NCBI RefSeq assembly: GCF_001011035.1 | Contig: NZ_CP011492.1 | Coordinates: 4,491,516-4,555,515 of the forward strand | DNA: 64,000 nucleotides | Reading direction: 5' to 3' | Origin: Streptomyces sp. CNQ-509 | GTDB lineage: Bacteria > Actinomycetota > Actinomycetes > Streptomycetales > Streptomycetaceae | Shown: piece after piece, positions 8,184-17,200 of the stretch | Numbering within the stretch: the first letter of the stretch is position 1 | Layout of the letters: every line of letters starts with the position of its first letter | The notes under the pieces: generated by a model | The model's database searches: none | Seen by the model: the letters and a program-made list of their open reading frames with translations, nothing else | Told to the model about the DNA's origin: nothing | Position numbers and translations under genes: made by a program

Positions 8184-9629
8184 TCATGCCGTAGCCGTCC
8201 ATGGAGACGGGATGACCGCTCCGCGGTACCGGTATCGAGTTGTGCTGATCGATCCGGTGTGGAGCAGCTTTACGTCTCCGTCGGACGGCCACCATCCGCC
8301 TGCGCAGTAGCGTCGGCGGAGGGTCTTCCAGCCCGTCTTGCGGTGTTTGCGGCGCAACCAGGCCAAGACCTGCCGCCAGGTGACGGAGGCCAGATAGCCG
8401 AAGGTCTTGCTTGACACCCCGGGCCGGAAGTAGGCGCACCAGCCCCGCAGCACCGGGTTCAGGCGGTGCAGCAGGACTGAGAGCGGCTGGTCGATGTTGG
8501 TGGTCCGGCAGATCGTCTTGACCTTCCGGCAGATGGCGCGCAGCGCCTTCTTCGCCGGATAGGTGTAGACGTATCGTCGGTCGCTCTGTTCGTGCTGGCC
8601 CTTCTTACGGTGGCGCTGGATGCGCCAGCCGAGAAAGTCCAGCCCCTCGTCAATATGGGTGATCAGGGTCTTGTCCACTGACAGGCGAAGGCCCATCGTG
8701 GACAGAACCGCAGCGATCTCGTCCCGCAGGCCCTCGGCGTCCGCTCTGGTCCCTGTGATCATCAGGCACCAGTCGTCCGCGTAGCGGACGAGGCGGAAGT
8801 TCGCCAGCCCTGTGCGGCGGCGAACCCGCCGCTGCCAGTCGCTCGTTCCCGGGCCTCCCGGTGCCTGGGCGATGTGCTCGTCCAACACCGACAGCGCCAC
8901 ATTGCTGAGCAACGGGGACAGGATCGACCCTTGCGGAGTACCGGCGTCGGTGTCTTCCAGCGCGCCGTACTCGGTGAGGATGCCCGCCTTCAGAAATGCC
9001 TTCACCAGCGACAGCACGCGCTTGTCTCCGATCCGGCCCCGCACCCGCCCCATGAGGGCCGAGTGTGAGATCTCGTCGAAGCATGCCTTGATGTCGCCCT
9101 CCAACACCCACTCGTAAGTGCGGGATGCGAAGTGGCGCACCTCGGCTACCGCGTCGTGTGCGCGTCGGTTCGGGCGGAATCCGTACGAACACGGCAGGAA
9201 ATCCGCTTCGAAGATCGGTTCCAGCACCAGTTTCAACGACGCCTGAACCACCCGGTCGGTAATGGTCGCGATCCCCAGACGGCGCAGCTTCCCGCCCGCC
9301 TTGGGGATCGTCCGCTCCCGCACCGGCAGCGGATGGAAGCTCTGGTCCTTCAGCCCTTGGCGCAGGCCGTCAAGGAATCCCTCGACCCCCTGCGCCTCAA
9401 TCACTGAGGCCGAACGCCCGTCCACCCCGGCCGACCGGGCACCTTTGTTACTCCGCACGCGAGCCCAGGCCACCACAAGGAACGCGGGATCGCATACGAG
9501 GTTGAACAGGTCATCGAACCTGCGATGACGATCCTCACAGGCCCAACGGTGCAGCTTGTTCTGGATCCCCAGTACCCGACGCTCGGCCTCGTAGACGAGG
9601 TCACCGAACCCCGGCCCGCCGGTATTCAC
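8184..9629 (-). CDS. ltrA: Group II intron-encoded reverse transcriptase/maturase
   Basis: The 481-residue protein has the full set of group II intron RT blocks: NKGARSAGVDG, PKAGGKLRRLGIATITDRV, LPCSYGFRPNRRAHDAV, EGDIKACFDEISH, GTPQGSILSPLLSN, and the catalytic FRLVRYADDWCLMI. The maturase (domain X) region follows (NPVLRGWCAYFRPGVSSKTF). No HNH endonuclease domain is visible at the C-terminus, so mobility would be endonuclease-independent or dependent on replication forks. I use the GTG at 9629 because AGGAGGT lies six bases upstream; the upstream ATG at 9689 lacks a comparable site. The protein should assist splicing of its own intron out of the methyltransferase transcript. Confidence 0.92.
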   Translation of the reverse strand: MNTGGPGFGDLVYEAERRVLGIQNKLHRWACEDRHRRFDDLFNLVCDPAFLVVAWARVRSNKGARSAGVDGRSASVIEAQGVEGFLDGLRQGLKDQSFHPLPVRERTIPKAGGKLRRLGIATITDRVVQASLKLVLEPIFEADFLPCSYGFRPNRRAHDAVAEVRHFASRTYEWVLEGDIKACFDEISHSALMGRVRGRIGDKRVLSLVKAFLKAGILTEYGALEDTDAGTPQGSILSPLLSNVALSVLDEHIAQAPGGPGTSDWQRRVRRRTGLANFRLVRYADDWCLMITGTRADAEGLRDEIAAVLSTMGLRLSVDKTLITHIDEGLDFLGWRIQRHRKKGQHEQSDRRYVYTYPAKKALRAICRKVKTICRTTNIDQPLSVLLHRLNPVLRGWCAYFRPGVSSKTFGYLASVTWRQVLAWLRRKHRKTGWKTLRRRYCAGGWWPSDGDVKLLHTGSISTTRYRYRGAVIPSPWTATA

Positions 9630-10238
9630 CAGCGCACCTCCTGGCATTCCAGCCTCCAAACTGCTCAGCTTGCTGGCCCCCTTCCCCATGTACGCGCCTC
9701 TCGCGCGCTCGGAGTACTACGGGGCCTCCGCCCCGCCCGCGGCCCTCAGCCGGCACGAGCCTGCCCACCTCCCAGGCCGGATGCCCGGACGGTTGGGGCG
9801 ACCACGAACGGTTCCCACGTTCACTACGAACCGATAGACCAGGGAGGCACCCAGCTGTACTCCGGCAGCGTCGCCACGGCTACGCCGCAGACCTTCACCA
9901 TGGCCTCCTCACCGGCTTCCTAACCGGCTACGGAGTTGACCGCCCATGGGCCACCGACGGTCACGTGCTGCACACCGGCCCATATCCGCCAGGTTCGAGC
10001 CGGTGGGACTCTTACGGAGCGTCAACCACTGATTCGCTCACGCTGTACCTTCTGGTCTCGATAGCCGGACCCGGCATGTCTGACAGTTCCAGGCCGTCCC
10101 GGCGTTGTCGGGGCTGCTCCCGCCCTCCCCGGGCGTCCCCCGGGTCAGACTGCCCCCATCTTCAACCAGACCGCTGCGACGGCCCGGCGGGGAGGTCTTT
10201 CACCTCCCTCGGCTCAGTAGCGCCTCGTGGCGCAGGAC

Positions 10239-10328
10239 CCAGAAATCCCACACACGGGCCTGGTGCGGACGCGTAGGATCGATCGGCATGTCCAGCCGTT
10301 CGGCTTCTCTGGCTGAGTCCTCGGTCAT
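10239..10328 (-). CDS. DUF574-type SAM methyltransferase, 5' exon
   Basis: The exon starts at the ATG at 10328 with AGGAAG about nine bases upstream. It encodes 30 residues that include IDPTRPHQARVWDFW, the characteristic start of DUF574 methyltransferases (compare the intact gene at 42472 with TRPHPARMYDYYLGGKDNY). The frame then leaves family similarity, and unspliced it would stop after 12 more codons. The missing continuation, RGGKDHYAAD, resumes at about 8056. The last exon codon is TGG, phase uncertain by a base or two. Confidence 0.78.
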
Positions 10329-10521
10329 AGCTGCTGCTTCCTAGAAGGGGCGGTGCGGCGGGTGTCAACGGCGAACGTACATCAGGGCGATGCAGGTGCC
10401 CCACTCGCGCAAACATCTCGGATGCCGAGCGAGGCGAAGGGGTTCCCTCCCGGGGGCACGGGCTGCTCCTGGACACGGACATAATGGCAGCGCAGGCGCA
10501 GGCCCGGTAGGTAGAGACGTG

Positions 10522-10550
10522 GAAGGCCCCCTCCTCTGGCGGGGGCCTTC
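10522..10550. terminator. Intrinsic terminator hairpin
   Basis: GAAGGCCCCC at 10522-10531 pairs perfectly with GGGGGCCTTC at 10541-10550 around a nine-base loop. It lies 17 bases past the stop codon of the minus-strand gene at 10567-11178 and would end that transcript before the split methyltransferase gene. Confidence 0.75.
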
Positions 10551-10566
10551 TCGACGTACTTGGCGA

Positions 10567-11178
10567 TCAGCCGTCCAGGTAGAGCAGGGCAGTGATGGTC
10601 TTCTTGCACACGTCGCAGTGCATCGGCGCTTCGATGCTCGCCAGATCGCATTCGATGGCGGTGATGCGGTCGACTTCGCCGGTGGTCACCTCGGCCGCCC
10701 AAGCAGTCAGCCACCGGTCGGTGTTCTCTTGGAGCCGGGAGATGTATTCGCGCGTCATCTCGTAGAACGCGCGGACGCCATGCTCCTTCATGTAGCCCCA
10801 GTTGAACTCAAGACTCTTGAGGACGACCGGGAACGGGTGGAGGGCTTGAGTGTGCGCCCAGGTCTCCAGCACGTCTGGGATGTCCAGGCGGCTCGCGCGT
10901 GCGTCCAGCATGTCCCACATACCTGACTGGTCGTAGTCGCCGAGAACTTGATCGAGGATGCCGGCGCAGCGGATGAGATTCGCCTTCTTGGCGGCGAAGA
11001 CGCGATCCACCTCGGCACGCCTCTCATCAGCGGGCTCCTTGCGGGCCGTGCTGATGGCGCGGGTGAGTTCGGTGCTGAGGGCCGCCTCGTCGCAGAGCGA
11101 GTCCCCGAAGCTCAGCCATGGGTCGGGAAACCCCTGCTCGGCCGTTAAGCGGAAGATGCGCTCGCCTTGCTGTCCCAT
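10567..11178 (-). CDS. Hypothetical protein with C-terminal CxxC
   Basis: A 203-residue soluble helical protein beginning MGQQGERIFRLTAEQGFPDP. It has a central Trp-rich region (SGMWDMLDARASRLDIPDVL) and ends with a single CDVCKK pair near residue 190. There is no signal peptide or membrane segment. It lies 46 bases downstream of the histidyl-tRNA synthetase stop and in the same direction, so the two are probably one transcript, ended by the hairpin at 10522-10550. I do not recognise the family. Confidence 0.65.
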   Translation of the reverse strand: MGQQGERIFRLTAEQGFPDPWLSFGDSLCDEAALSTELTRAISTARKEPADERRAEVDRVFAAKKANLIRCAGILDQVLGDYDQSGMWDMLDARASRLDIPDVLETWAHTQALHPFPVVLKSLEFNWGYMKEHGVRAFYEMTREYISRLQENTDRWLTAWAAEVTTGEVDRITAIECDLASIEAPMHCDVCKKTITALLYLDG

Positions 11179-11223
11179 GCTTTCCTCCTGGAGTTGGTTG
11201 CCGTGGGCGCGCTGTCGGGTCGA

Positions 11224-12552
11224 TCAATTGTGCGGTGTGCACCGCCGCGCGAGTTCAGCGGCGGCTTGGTCGAATGGGACCTGATCCTGTTCGCCGCTCA
11301 CCATGTCCCGGAGGGTGACAGTCCCAGCGTCGTGCTCTGCGGTCCCGTAGATCACGCAGAAACGCGCACCTTGATCGTTGGCCCACTTCATTTGCTTGGC
11401 GAACTTCCCAGAACTGCCCAGATAGACACCTGTGCGGAATCCAGAGCGACGGATTTGAGCCGCCAGCCGAAAGGTGTCGGCCGTGAGGCTCTGGTCCATT
11501 ACCGTGACTGCAATATCGATCTGTGAGTAGGTGTCCTCTTCGGCCTGCCGGAGCAGGGGCAGGATGCGCTCGATTCCAAGTGATCCGCCGCAGGCGGGCG
11601 AGTCCTTACCGCCGAGACGGCTGATCAGGGTGTCGTAGCGTCCCCCGGAGGCGATGGAGCCGGGCATGCCGGGGGCGGTGACCTCGAAAATGATGCCCGT
11701 GTAGTAGTCGAGTCCACGGACCAGGCTCGGGGAGAAACCGATGCGGTCTGCGGGGATCGTGTCCTTGGTGAGTTCCAGCAGCTGGTCGACTTCCGCCAGG
11801 CCGGTCTGGCCCGTCTCACTGGATTTCAGACGGGTCCTGATGCGGTCTACCGCATCCTGCGCGGTCAGGTCGGCCACCAGCCCGTGTGCGGCACCGTTGT
11901 CAAGGCCGCGGCTGGTGACCAACTCGCCGACGACTGCGTCCGGCGACAGCTTGTCGAGCTTGTCCAGAGTGATCAGTACGCCCGGCCCAAGGTTGTCTGG
12001 GACTCCGTACGCCTCCAGCAGACCGAACAGCGCGTGCCGGGAGTTGATCAGGAACCGGAACTCCGGGACGCCGAGCGCGTCCAGTGCATCGTGCAGGGCC
12101 AGCACGATCTCGGCGTCCGCCAGTGGCGATGCAGAGCCCACGATGTCCAGATCGCACTGGACGAACTCCCTGAACCGGCCCTTGCCGGGCCGGTCGGCAC
12201 GCCACACCGGGGCGATGGCATACCGCTTGTACGGGGAGGGGAGCTGGCTGCCGTACGCTGCTGCGGCCCGGGCCAGAGGCACCGTGAGGTCGTACCGGAG
12301 AGCGAGATCCGCCTCCCCCGTGGCTTCATGCTCGCCGCGGCGGAGGATCTTGAAGATGAGCTTGTCACCTTCGTCGCCGTACTTGCCGGTGAGAACGTCG
12401 AGCCGCTCGAATGCGGGAGTCTGGAGGGGCTGGAAGCCGTACCGGGCGAACACTGCACGGATCTCTGCGAACGCACGCTCACGCGTCTCGTACTCAGCGG
12501 CAAGGAAATCGCGAGTCCCGGATGCGGGCTCGAACTGCTTCAACGAGGCCAT
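11224..12552 (-). CDS. hisS: Histidine--tRNA ligase
   Basis: The 442-residue protein attaches histidine to tRNA-His using ATP. Class II synthetase motifs are clear: LRYDLTVPLAR, motif 2 in VWRADRPGKGRFREFVQCDL, the HisRS signature LVRGLDYYTGIIFEV, and motif 3 in GGSLGIERILPLL. An anticodon-binding domain follows (IDIAVTVMDQSLTADTFRLA, RSGFRTGVYL). I use the ATG at 12552 because AAGGA sits nine bases upstream and the upstream extension to 12780 is not protein-like. Length is normal for the family. It sits in accessory surroundings next to an IS remnant, so it may be a second copy beside a housekeeping hisS elsewhere; that cannot be tested from this window. Confidence 0.92.
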   Translation of the reverse strand: MASLKQFEPASGTRDFLAAEYETRERAFAEIRAVFARYGFQPLQTPAFERLDVLTGKYGDEGDKLIFKILRRGEHEATGEADLALRYDLTVPLARAAAAYGSQLPSPYKRYAIAPVWRADRPGKGRFREFVQCDLDIVGSASPLADAEIVLALHDALDALGVPEFRFLINSRHALFGLLEAYGVPDNLGPGVLITLDKLDKLSPDAVVGELVTSRGLDNGAAHGLVADLTAQDAVDRIRTRLKSSETGQTGLAEVDQLLELTKDTIPADRIGFSPSLVRGLDYYTGIIFEVTAPGMPGSIASGGRYDTLISRLGGKDSPACGGSLGIERILPLLRQAEEDTYSQIDIAVTVMDQSLTADTFRLAAQIRRSGFRTGVYLGSSGKFAKQMKWANDQGARFCVIYGTAEHDAGTVTLRDMVSGEQDQVPFDQAAAELARRCTPHN

Positions 12553-12776
12553 GCGGTCATCCTTGCGGAAGCTTCGTGGTGGGGGCAAAACACGTCTCGG
12601 CGGCGGTGCGTACGGCAAGAACTGGTGCTCGTGGCGGAGGGCGCGGGTCGCGTACGAACTGTCACGTGTGCGGCAGCCGGCCCTCGTCGTCGAGCTGCCC
12701 GGCGAGGTGGGGCGCGCCGGACCGGACGGCGCAGTGTCGGGCCGGGGCCGTGCCCTCAAGGCGACTGTCCGGGCAG

Positions 12777-13070
12777 TCATGACACTCCGAGTTTGACGCT
12801 TGCCAGCTCGCGCCAGGTGATGTGTCGACCATCGTGCGACTGGGCCACCATGACGAGCGTGTCGAGCAGCAGGACCACCGGGTCACCGGGCAGGTCTGAG
12901 AGGACCGCTTTGGCTGCGGCGCGGTTGAGCAGGGGTGCCTGGCTGGTTGATGGTGCAGTCGAATATTGGAACCCGCCGAATAGCTTGGGCAGCACGGTGC
13001 TCCCCTTGGTGAAGGTGAACATGGACTCGTAGAGGCTGTCCCGTAACTGCTGGTCGCGGATGAGATGATC
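12777..13070 (-). pseudogene. Truncated unknown gene abutting an IS remnant
   Basis: A minus-strand frame encodes a plausible protein segment from LIRDQQLRDSLYESMF through KGSTVLPKLFGGFQYSTAPS to the stop at 12777 (end RELASVKLGVS). Upstream of about 13070 the frame enters the IS5-like remnant and stops looking like protein. I interpret it as the C-terminal part of a gene cut at its 5' end; an ATG at 13022 could still start an 81-residue product. Function is unknown. Confidence 0.35.
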
Positions 13071-13089
13071 TTGGCGTGGCTGGTCTGAT

Positions 13090-13340
13090 ATGGCGTCGGA
13101 GCCCTCCTGGATGGCGCCGTTCACTGGGCTCAGCCCGCAGCAGTTCACCAAGTGATCACTGCCCTGCGACGTGAGGTGGCCGACCGCGTTCGCAGGGGCC
13201 GGCCGTGGTCGCTGCCGCTGGAGGACAGGGTCCTGCTGGTGGCGGCGTACTGGCGCACCCAACCTCACCCCTGCGTTGCCTCCGGGACCTTCGACGCCGG
13301 CAGCAGCGGGCCGCTGCCGTCTGAGACCGTGCTGGCGGTG
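13090..13340 (+). pseudogene. IS5-like transposase N-terminal remnant, frameshifted
   Basis: From the ATG at 13090 the frame reads PFTGLSPQQFTK and stops at 13153; the next frame continues with VITALRREVADRVRRGRPWS and LPLEDRVLLVAAYWRT. After that, similarity to the usual NLTxRQLAPLFGVS segment appears in yet another frame. Together this is the HTH-containing N-terminus of a Streptomyces IS5-family transposase broken by at least two frameshifts and lacking its DDE domain. It is a decayed insertion sequence. Confidence 0.7.
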
Positions 13341-13365
13341 GAAGTCTGCGGAGGTTCTCACGGAG

Positions 13366-13410
13366 CCGTGTGCGGTCCGACGTCCGTCTGGGACGTCGGA
13401 CCGCACACGG
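13366..13410. terminator. Perfect 20-bp hairpin terminator
   Basis: Positions 13366-13385 (start CCGTGTGCGG) pair perfectly with 13391-13410 (end CCGCACACGG) around a five-base loop. It lies four bases past the stop codon of the minus-strand secreted-protein gene at 13414 and is almost certainly its terminator. Confidence 0.8.
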
Positions 13411-13413
13411 GTT

Positions 13414-13998
13414 CTAGCAGGGGCGTACGGTGAAGACCGGCGTCCAGTTGCCCACTGCGTCCCAGCTGTGGGCGCCTGGGGTGGTGTAGATCAGGTTGCC
13501 GCTGGAGCCGTACATCCGGGCCCGGGTACCGGTGGACTGGTTGTTGTCCCACGAGCCGTTGCCGGCCCACGGGATGGAGTAGGACCGGCAGTAGTACATG
13601 TCGATGACCGAGCCGGTGTAGTACGTCCCGCTGTAGGCGCAGAAGTGGTAGTAGTTGCAGGTGTACAGCGCTCCGACGTCGCCGTCGGCACTGATCTCGC
13701 GGGCGCGATCCTGCCCCGGGAGGGGTACAAGGACGACACCCTTGCCGTTCAAGTCGATCTTGTTGATCGCGACCTGTGTGCCGCCTGTGCGTGCTACGTA
13801 CCTGTCCATCTTGTTCTGCAGCTTCGCTGCCTGCGCGGTGGTCAGGCCCGCGCCCTCGGCCTGAGCGGCGTACTTCGACTGCGCCGGAGCGGGCTGGGTT
13901 GCCGTAGCTGACGCGGAGGTGGAGGCCAGTGCCGAGCCGCCGATCAGCGCGATGCTGGAGACCAGTAAGGCCGCCTTGCGCACAAAGCTGGATTTCAT
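13414..13998 (-). CDS. Secreted peptidase-inhibitor I36-like protein
   Basis: The 194-residue protein begins MKSSFVRKAALLVSSIAL, a typical Sec signal peptide ending around ALASTSASA. The C-terminal 90 residues are rich in Tyr, Trp, Gly and Cys (LYTCNYYHFCAYSGTYYTG, GNGSWDNNQSTGTRARMY), the pattern of the peptidase inhibitor I36 / beta-gamma crystallin-like family. Four Cys residues in the mature part probably form disulfides. The ATG at 13998 has AGAGG about 11 bases upstream. It is monocistronic, with a strong hairpin directly after the stop. Protease inhibition is inferred from the family. Confidence 0.75.
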   Translation of the reverse strand: MKSSFVRKAALLVSSIALIGGSALASTSASATATQPAPAQSKYAAQAEGAGLTTAQAAKLQNKMDRYVARTGGTQVAINKIDLNGKGVVLVPLPGQDRAREISADGDVGALYTCNYYHFCAYSGTYYTGSVIDMYYCRSYSIPWAGNGSWDNNQSTGTRARMYGSSGNLIYTTPGAHSWDAVGNWTPVFTVRPC

Positions 13999-14155
13999 CG
14001 TATGTGGTTCCTCTCGGTGAGCGGGATTTGATCCTGCGTGTCGTTGTCTTTGCAGCAGGCCGCTGTGGCCGGGAGGCCCGCCGTCCATGGCCGGCAGGGC
14101 CTCCCGCGGAGCAGTCCCCTGCGCTGCTCGTTGTCTTCGAGTGCATCGGGTGGCG

Positions 14156-14192
14156 CATTGTTCGGCAGCGCCGCTGTGGCGGCCGAACAATG
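14156..14192. promoter_or_regulatory. Inverted repeat CATTGTTCGGC, candidate operator
   Basis: CATTGTTCGGC at 14156-14166 and GCCGAACAATG at 14182-14192 form an 11-bp perfect inverted repeat with a 15-base spacer, about 80 bases before the start of the HTH-nSTAND gene. The same arms recur at 18549-18585 with a different spacer. Confidence 0.55.
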
Positions 14193-14269
14193 GCCGGGTG
14201 TGATGGTTTTGGGGGTGGTTGGAGCCCGTAGGTTGGCCGTGGGGTTTGGTGCTCGGGGAGGGTGGAGCT

Positions 14270-17200
14270 GTGGTGGGGCGTCGTGAGGTGCCGGTGGATC
14301 CGGGAGCGGGTCCGGTGCAGCGGTTTGCGTATGAGCTGCGCAAGCTGCGGCAGGACGCGGGCGGGATCACTTACCGGGCATTAGCGCAACGGGCAGGCTA
14401 TTCGGTCACGACGCTGTCGCAGGCAGCGGCTGGGGAGCAACTCCCCACGCTGTCGGTGGCGTTGGCCTACGTGCGGGCGTGCGGGGGCGAGGCGGTGGAG
14501 TGGGAGGCGCGGTGGGGGCAGGCGGTGAACGAAGCCGCCGCCCAGCCCATCGACGCCGACGGTGGTGCAGGTGCAGACCTGCCCTACCGAGGACTGGCGA
14601 GGTTCGAGACCCGCGACAGCGGCCGGTTTTTCGGCCGCGAGCAGCTCACCGGCGACGTGGTTGAGCTACTGCGCCGCCAGCGGTTCGCCGCGGTGTTCGG
14701 CCCCTCGGGCAGCGGTAAATCTTCCCTGCTGCGCGCAGGTCTGATACCTGCACTCCAGCACACCCGAGAGGCGGCCCTGCGTCCCGCTGCGATCCGGATC
14801 CTCACCCCCGGTGACCGCCCGGCCCGCACCCAGGGCCGTCACTTCACGCCCACAGCCACTTGCCCCGCCTCTGCCTCGGACACGCTGGTGATCGTGGATC
14901 AGTTCGAGGAGGTCTTCACCCTCTGCCGCGACCCGGCAGAACGTGCCCGTTTCCTCGACATGCTGCTGACCGCCCGGCGGCCCGAGAGCCGGTTACGGGT
15001 GCTCCTGGCCGTCCGCGCCGACTTCTACGGCCGCTGCGCCGAGCACCGGGAGCTGGCCGAGGCGCTGCGTGATGCGAACGTGCTGGTCGGTCCGATGACC
15101 GCGGGGGAGCTGCGCGATGCGATCGTCAAGCCGGCCGCGGCCGATGGCCTGACCGTGGAGCGCGCCCTGACCGCCCACCTCGTCGAGGAGGTCGCCGACG
15201 CGCCGGGCGGGTTGCCGCTGCTGTCGCATGTGCTGCTGGAGACCTGGCGCCGCCGCCGGGGCAAGGTCCTGACGATGGCCGGCTACCAGGCCGCCGGCGG
15301 GCTGGGCGGCGCGATCGCCACAACCGCCGAAGAGGTCTACGCCACCTTCACCGAAGGGCAGAAGGCAGCGGCCCGCCGCGTGCTACTGCGCCTGGTGGCT
15401 CCCGGCGAGGGCACCCCCGACACCCGCAGACCCGCCCAGCGCACGGAATTGGAGGTCACCGCCGACGGGCAGGAGACCGCCCACGTCCTCGAACAACTGG
15501 TCCGCGCCCGTCTGCTCACCCTCGACGACGACACCGGCGTCAATCTGGCCCACGAGGCCCTGCTGACCGCATGGCCCCGGCTGCGAGCATGGATTGAAGA
15601 GGACCGCGAGCGGCTGCGCGCGCACCGGAAGCTGACGGAGGCGGCACGCACCTGGGAGGAACTGGGCCACGAGGCGGGTGCGCTGTACCGGGGGAGCCGC
15701 CTCGCCGCCGCCCAGGAGCACTTCGGCGGCGACCCCGGCGAAGACCTCACCGACCTGGAAGGTGCCTTCCTCACTGCCAGCTACGCCGCGCGTGAGGAGG
15801 ACGAGCGAGCCGCCGCCCGCACCACCCGGCGGCTGCGGGCGCTCACTGCGACGCTGTCGGCCCTGCTGGTCCTCGCGCTCGTCGCGAGCTTGATGGCCTG
15901 GCACCAGAGCCGGGTCAGCGAGCAGCGGCGGGAGGCCGCTGACGCGGCGAGGCAGGCGGCCCTGTCCCGGCAGCTTGCCGCCCAGTCCGCTGCCCTCCTC
16001 GACACAGAACCCGATCTTGCCTCGCTGCTGGCAGTCCAGTCCTACCAGACCAGCCCGATATCGCAGGCCATGGAAAGCCTCTATGCTGCCGCCGCCATGC
16101 CCCTGCAGCACGTACTCACCGGGCACTCCAAGGCTGTGATCGCGACGGCCTTCAGCCGTGACGGCCGCACCCTGACCACCGCAGGCACCGATGGCGCAGT
16201 ACGGAAGTGGGACACCCGCACCGGCCGTCTCCGCAACGCTCTGCCTGGAGACACCTCTGCTGGTGACGAATACCACCCCGTGGAACTCAGTCCAGACGGC
16301 CGCACCATGGCCACGGAAGACACTACCGGCGTCGAGAAGGTCACAGTGCAATTGCGGGACACATCCACGGGCCGTCTCCGCGGGACCCTGCCTGAGCTGA
16401 CCGCCGGTGTCGGTCCGCTGGCGTTCAGTCCTGACGGCCGCACCCTCGCCACCGGACGTATGGATCACGGGGTGCAACTGTGGGATGTGTCCACCGGCCG
16501 TCTCCGCAGGAGCCTGCCTGAGGTCACCGCCGATGTCGGTCCGCTGGTGTTCAGTTCGGACGGCCGCACCCTCGCCACCGGACGTATGGATCACGGGGTG
16601 CAACTGTGGGACACATCCACCGGCCGTCTCCGCAGGACCCTCCCTGAGCGGACCGCCGATGTCGTTTTGTTGGCGTTCAGTCCGGACGGCCGCACCCTCG
16701 CAACCGGGAGCCTGGATCGGAGCGTCGAGTTGTGGGATTCGTCCACCGGCCGTCTCCGCAGGACCCTGCCCGAGAAGACCGACGATATCCGTTCGCTGGT
16801 GTTCAGTCCTGACGGCCGCACCCTCGCCACCGGGAGCGCAGATTACAGGATCCGTCTCTGGGACACCGGTACTGGCCGTCTGCGTGAAACCTTCCCCGGA
16901 CACACCGACACCCTCCTCTCGATCACCTTCAGTCCGGATGGCCGCAGCCTCGCCACCGGAAGCCTAGATAACACCTCACGTTTGTGGCACCTGCCTGCCG
17001 ACCAGAAGCAGGCCACCCTCCCCGAGCACCTCAAGGAAACAGACGAGGCAGGGTTCAGTGGGGGTGGCCGCACTCTGGCGACCGGGAGCCTGGAGCGGAG
17101 TGTCGAGTTGTGGGATTCGTCCACGGGCCGTCTTCGCAGCAGCTTGCCTGAGGAGACCGTCGATGTCCGTTCGCTGGCGTTCAGTCCGGACGGCCGCACT

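Larger units (their letters stand above)
8057..10238 (-). mobile_element. Group II intron with reverse transcriptase
   Basis: An element of about 2.18 kb on the minus strand interrupts a methyltransferase coding sequence. Support is threefold: a group-II-type reverse transcriptase ORF at 8184-9629, a canonical 34-nt domain V at 8115-8148, and host exons on both sides that are halves of one DUF574 protein. The 600 bases before the ORF have no protein-like frame and would carry ribozyme domains I-IV. The boundaries are estimates: the 5' end is placed at GTCCTGCG beginning at 10238, where the host protein stops matching, and the 3' end lies just before the codons for RGGKDHY. A GAGA-capped hairpin at about 8076-8090 probably forms part of domain VI. 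Confidence 0.85.
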
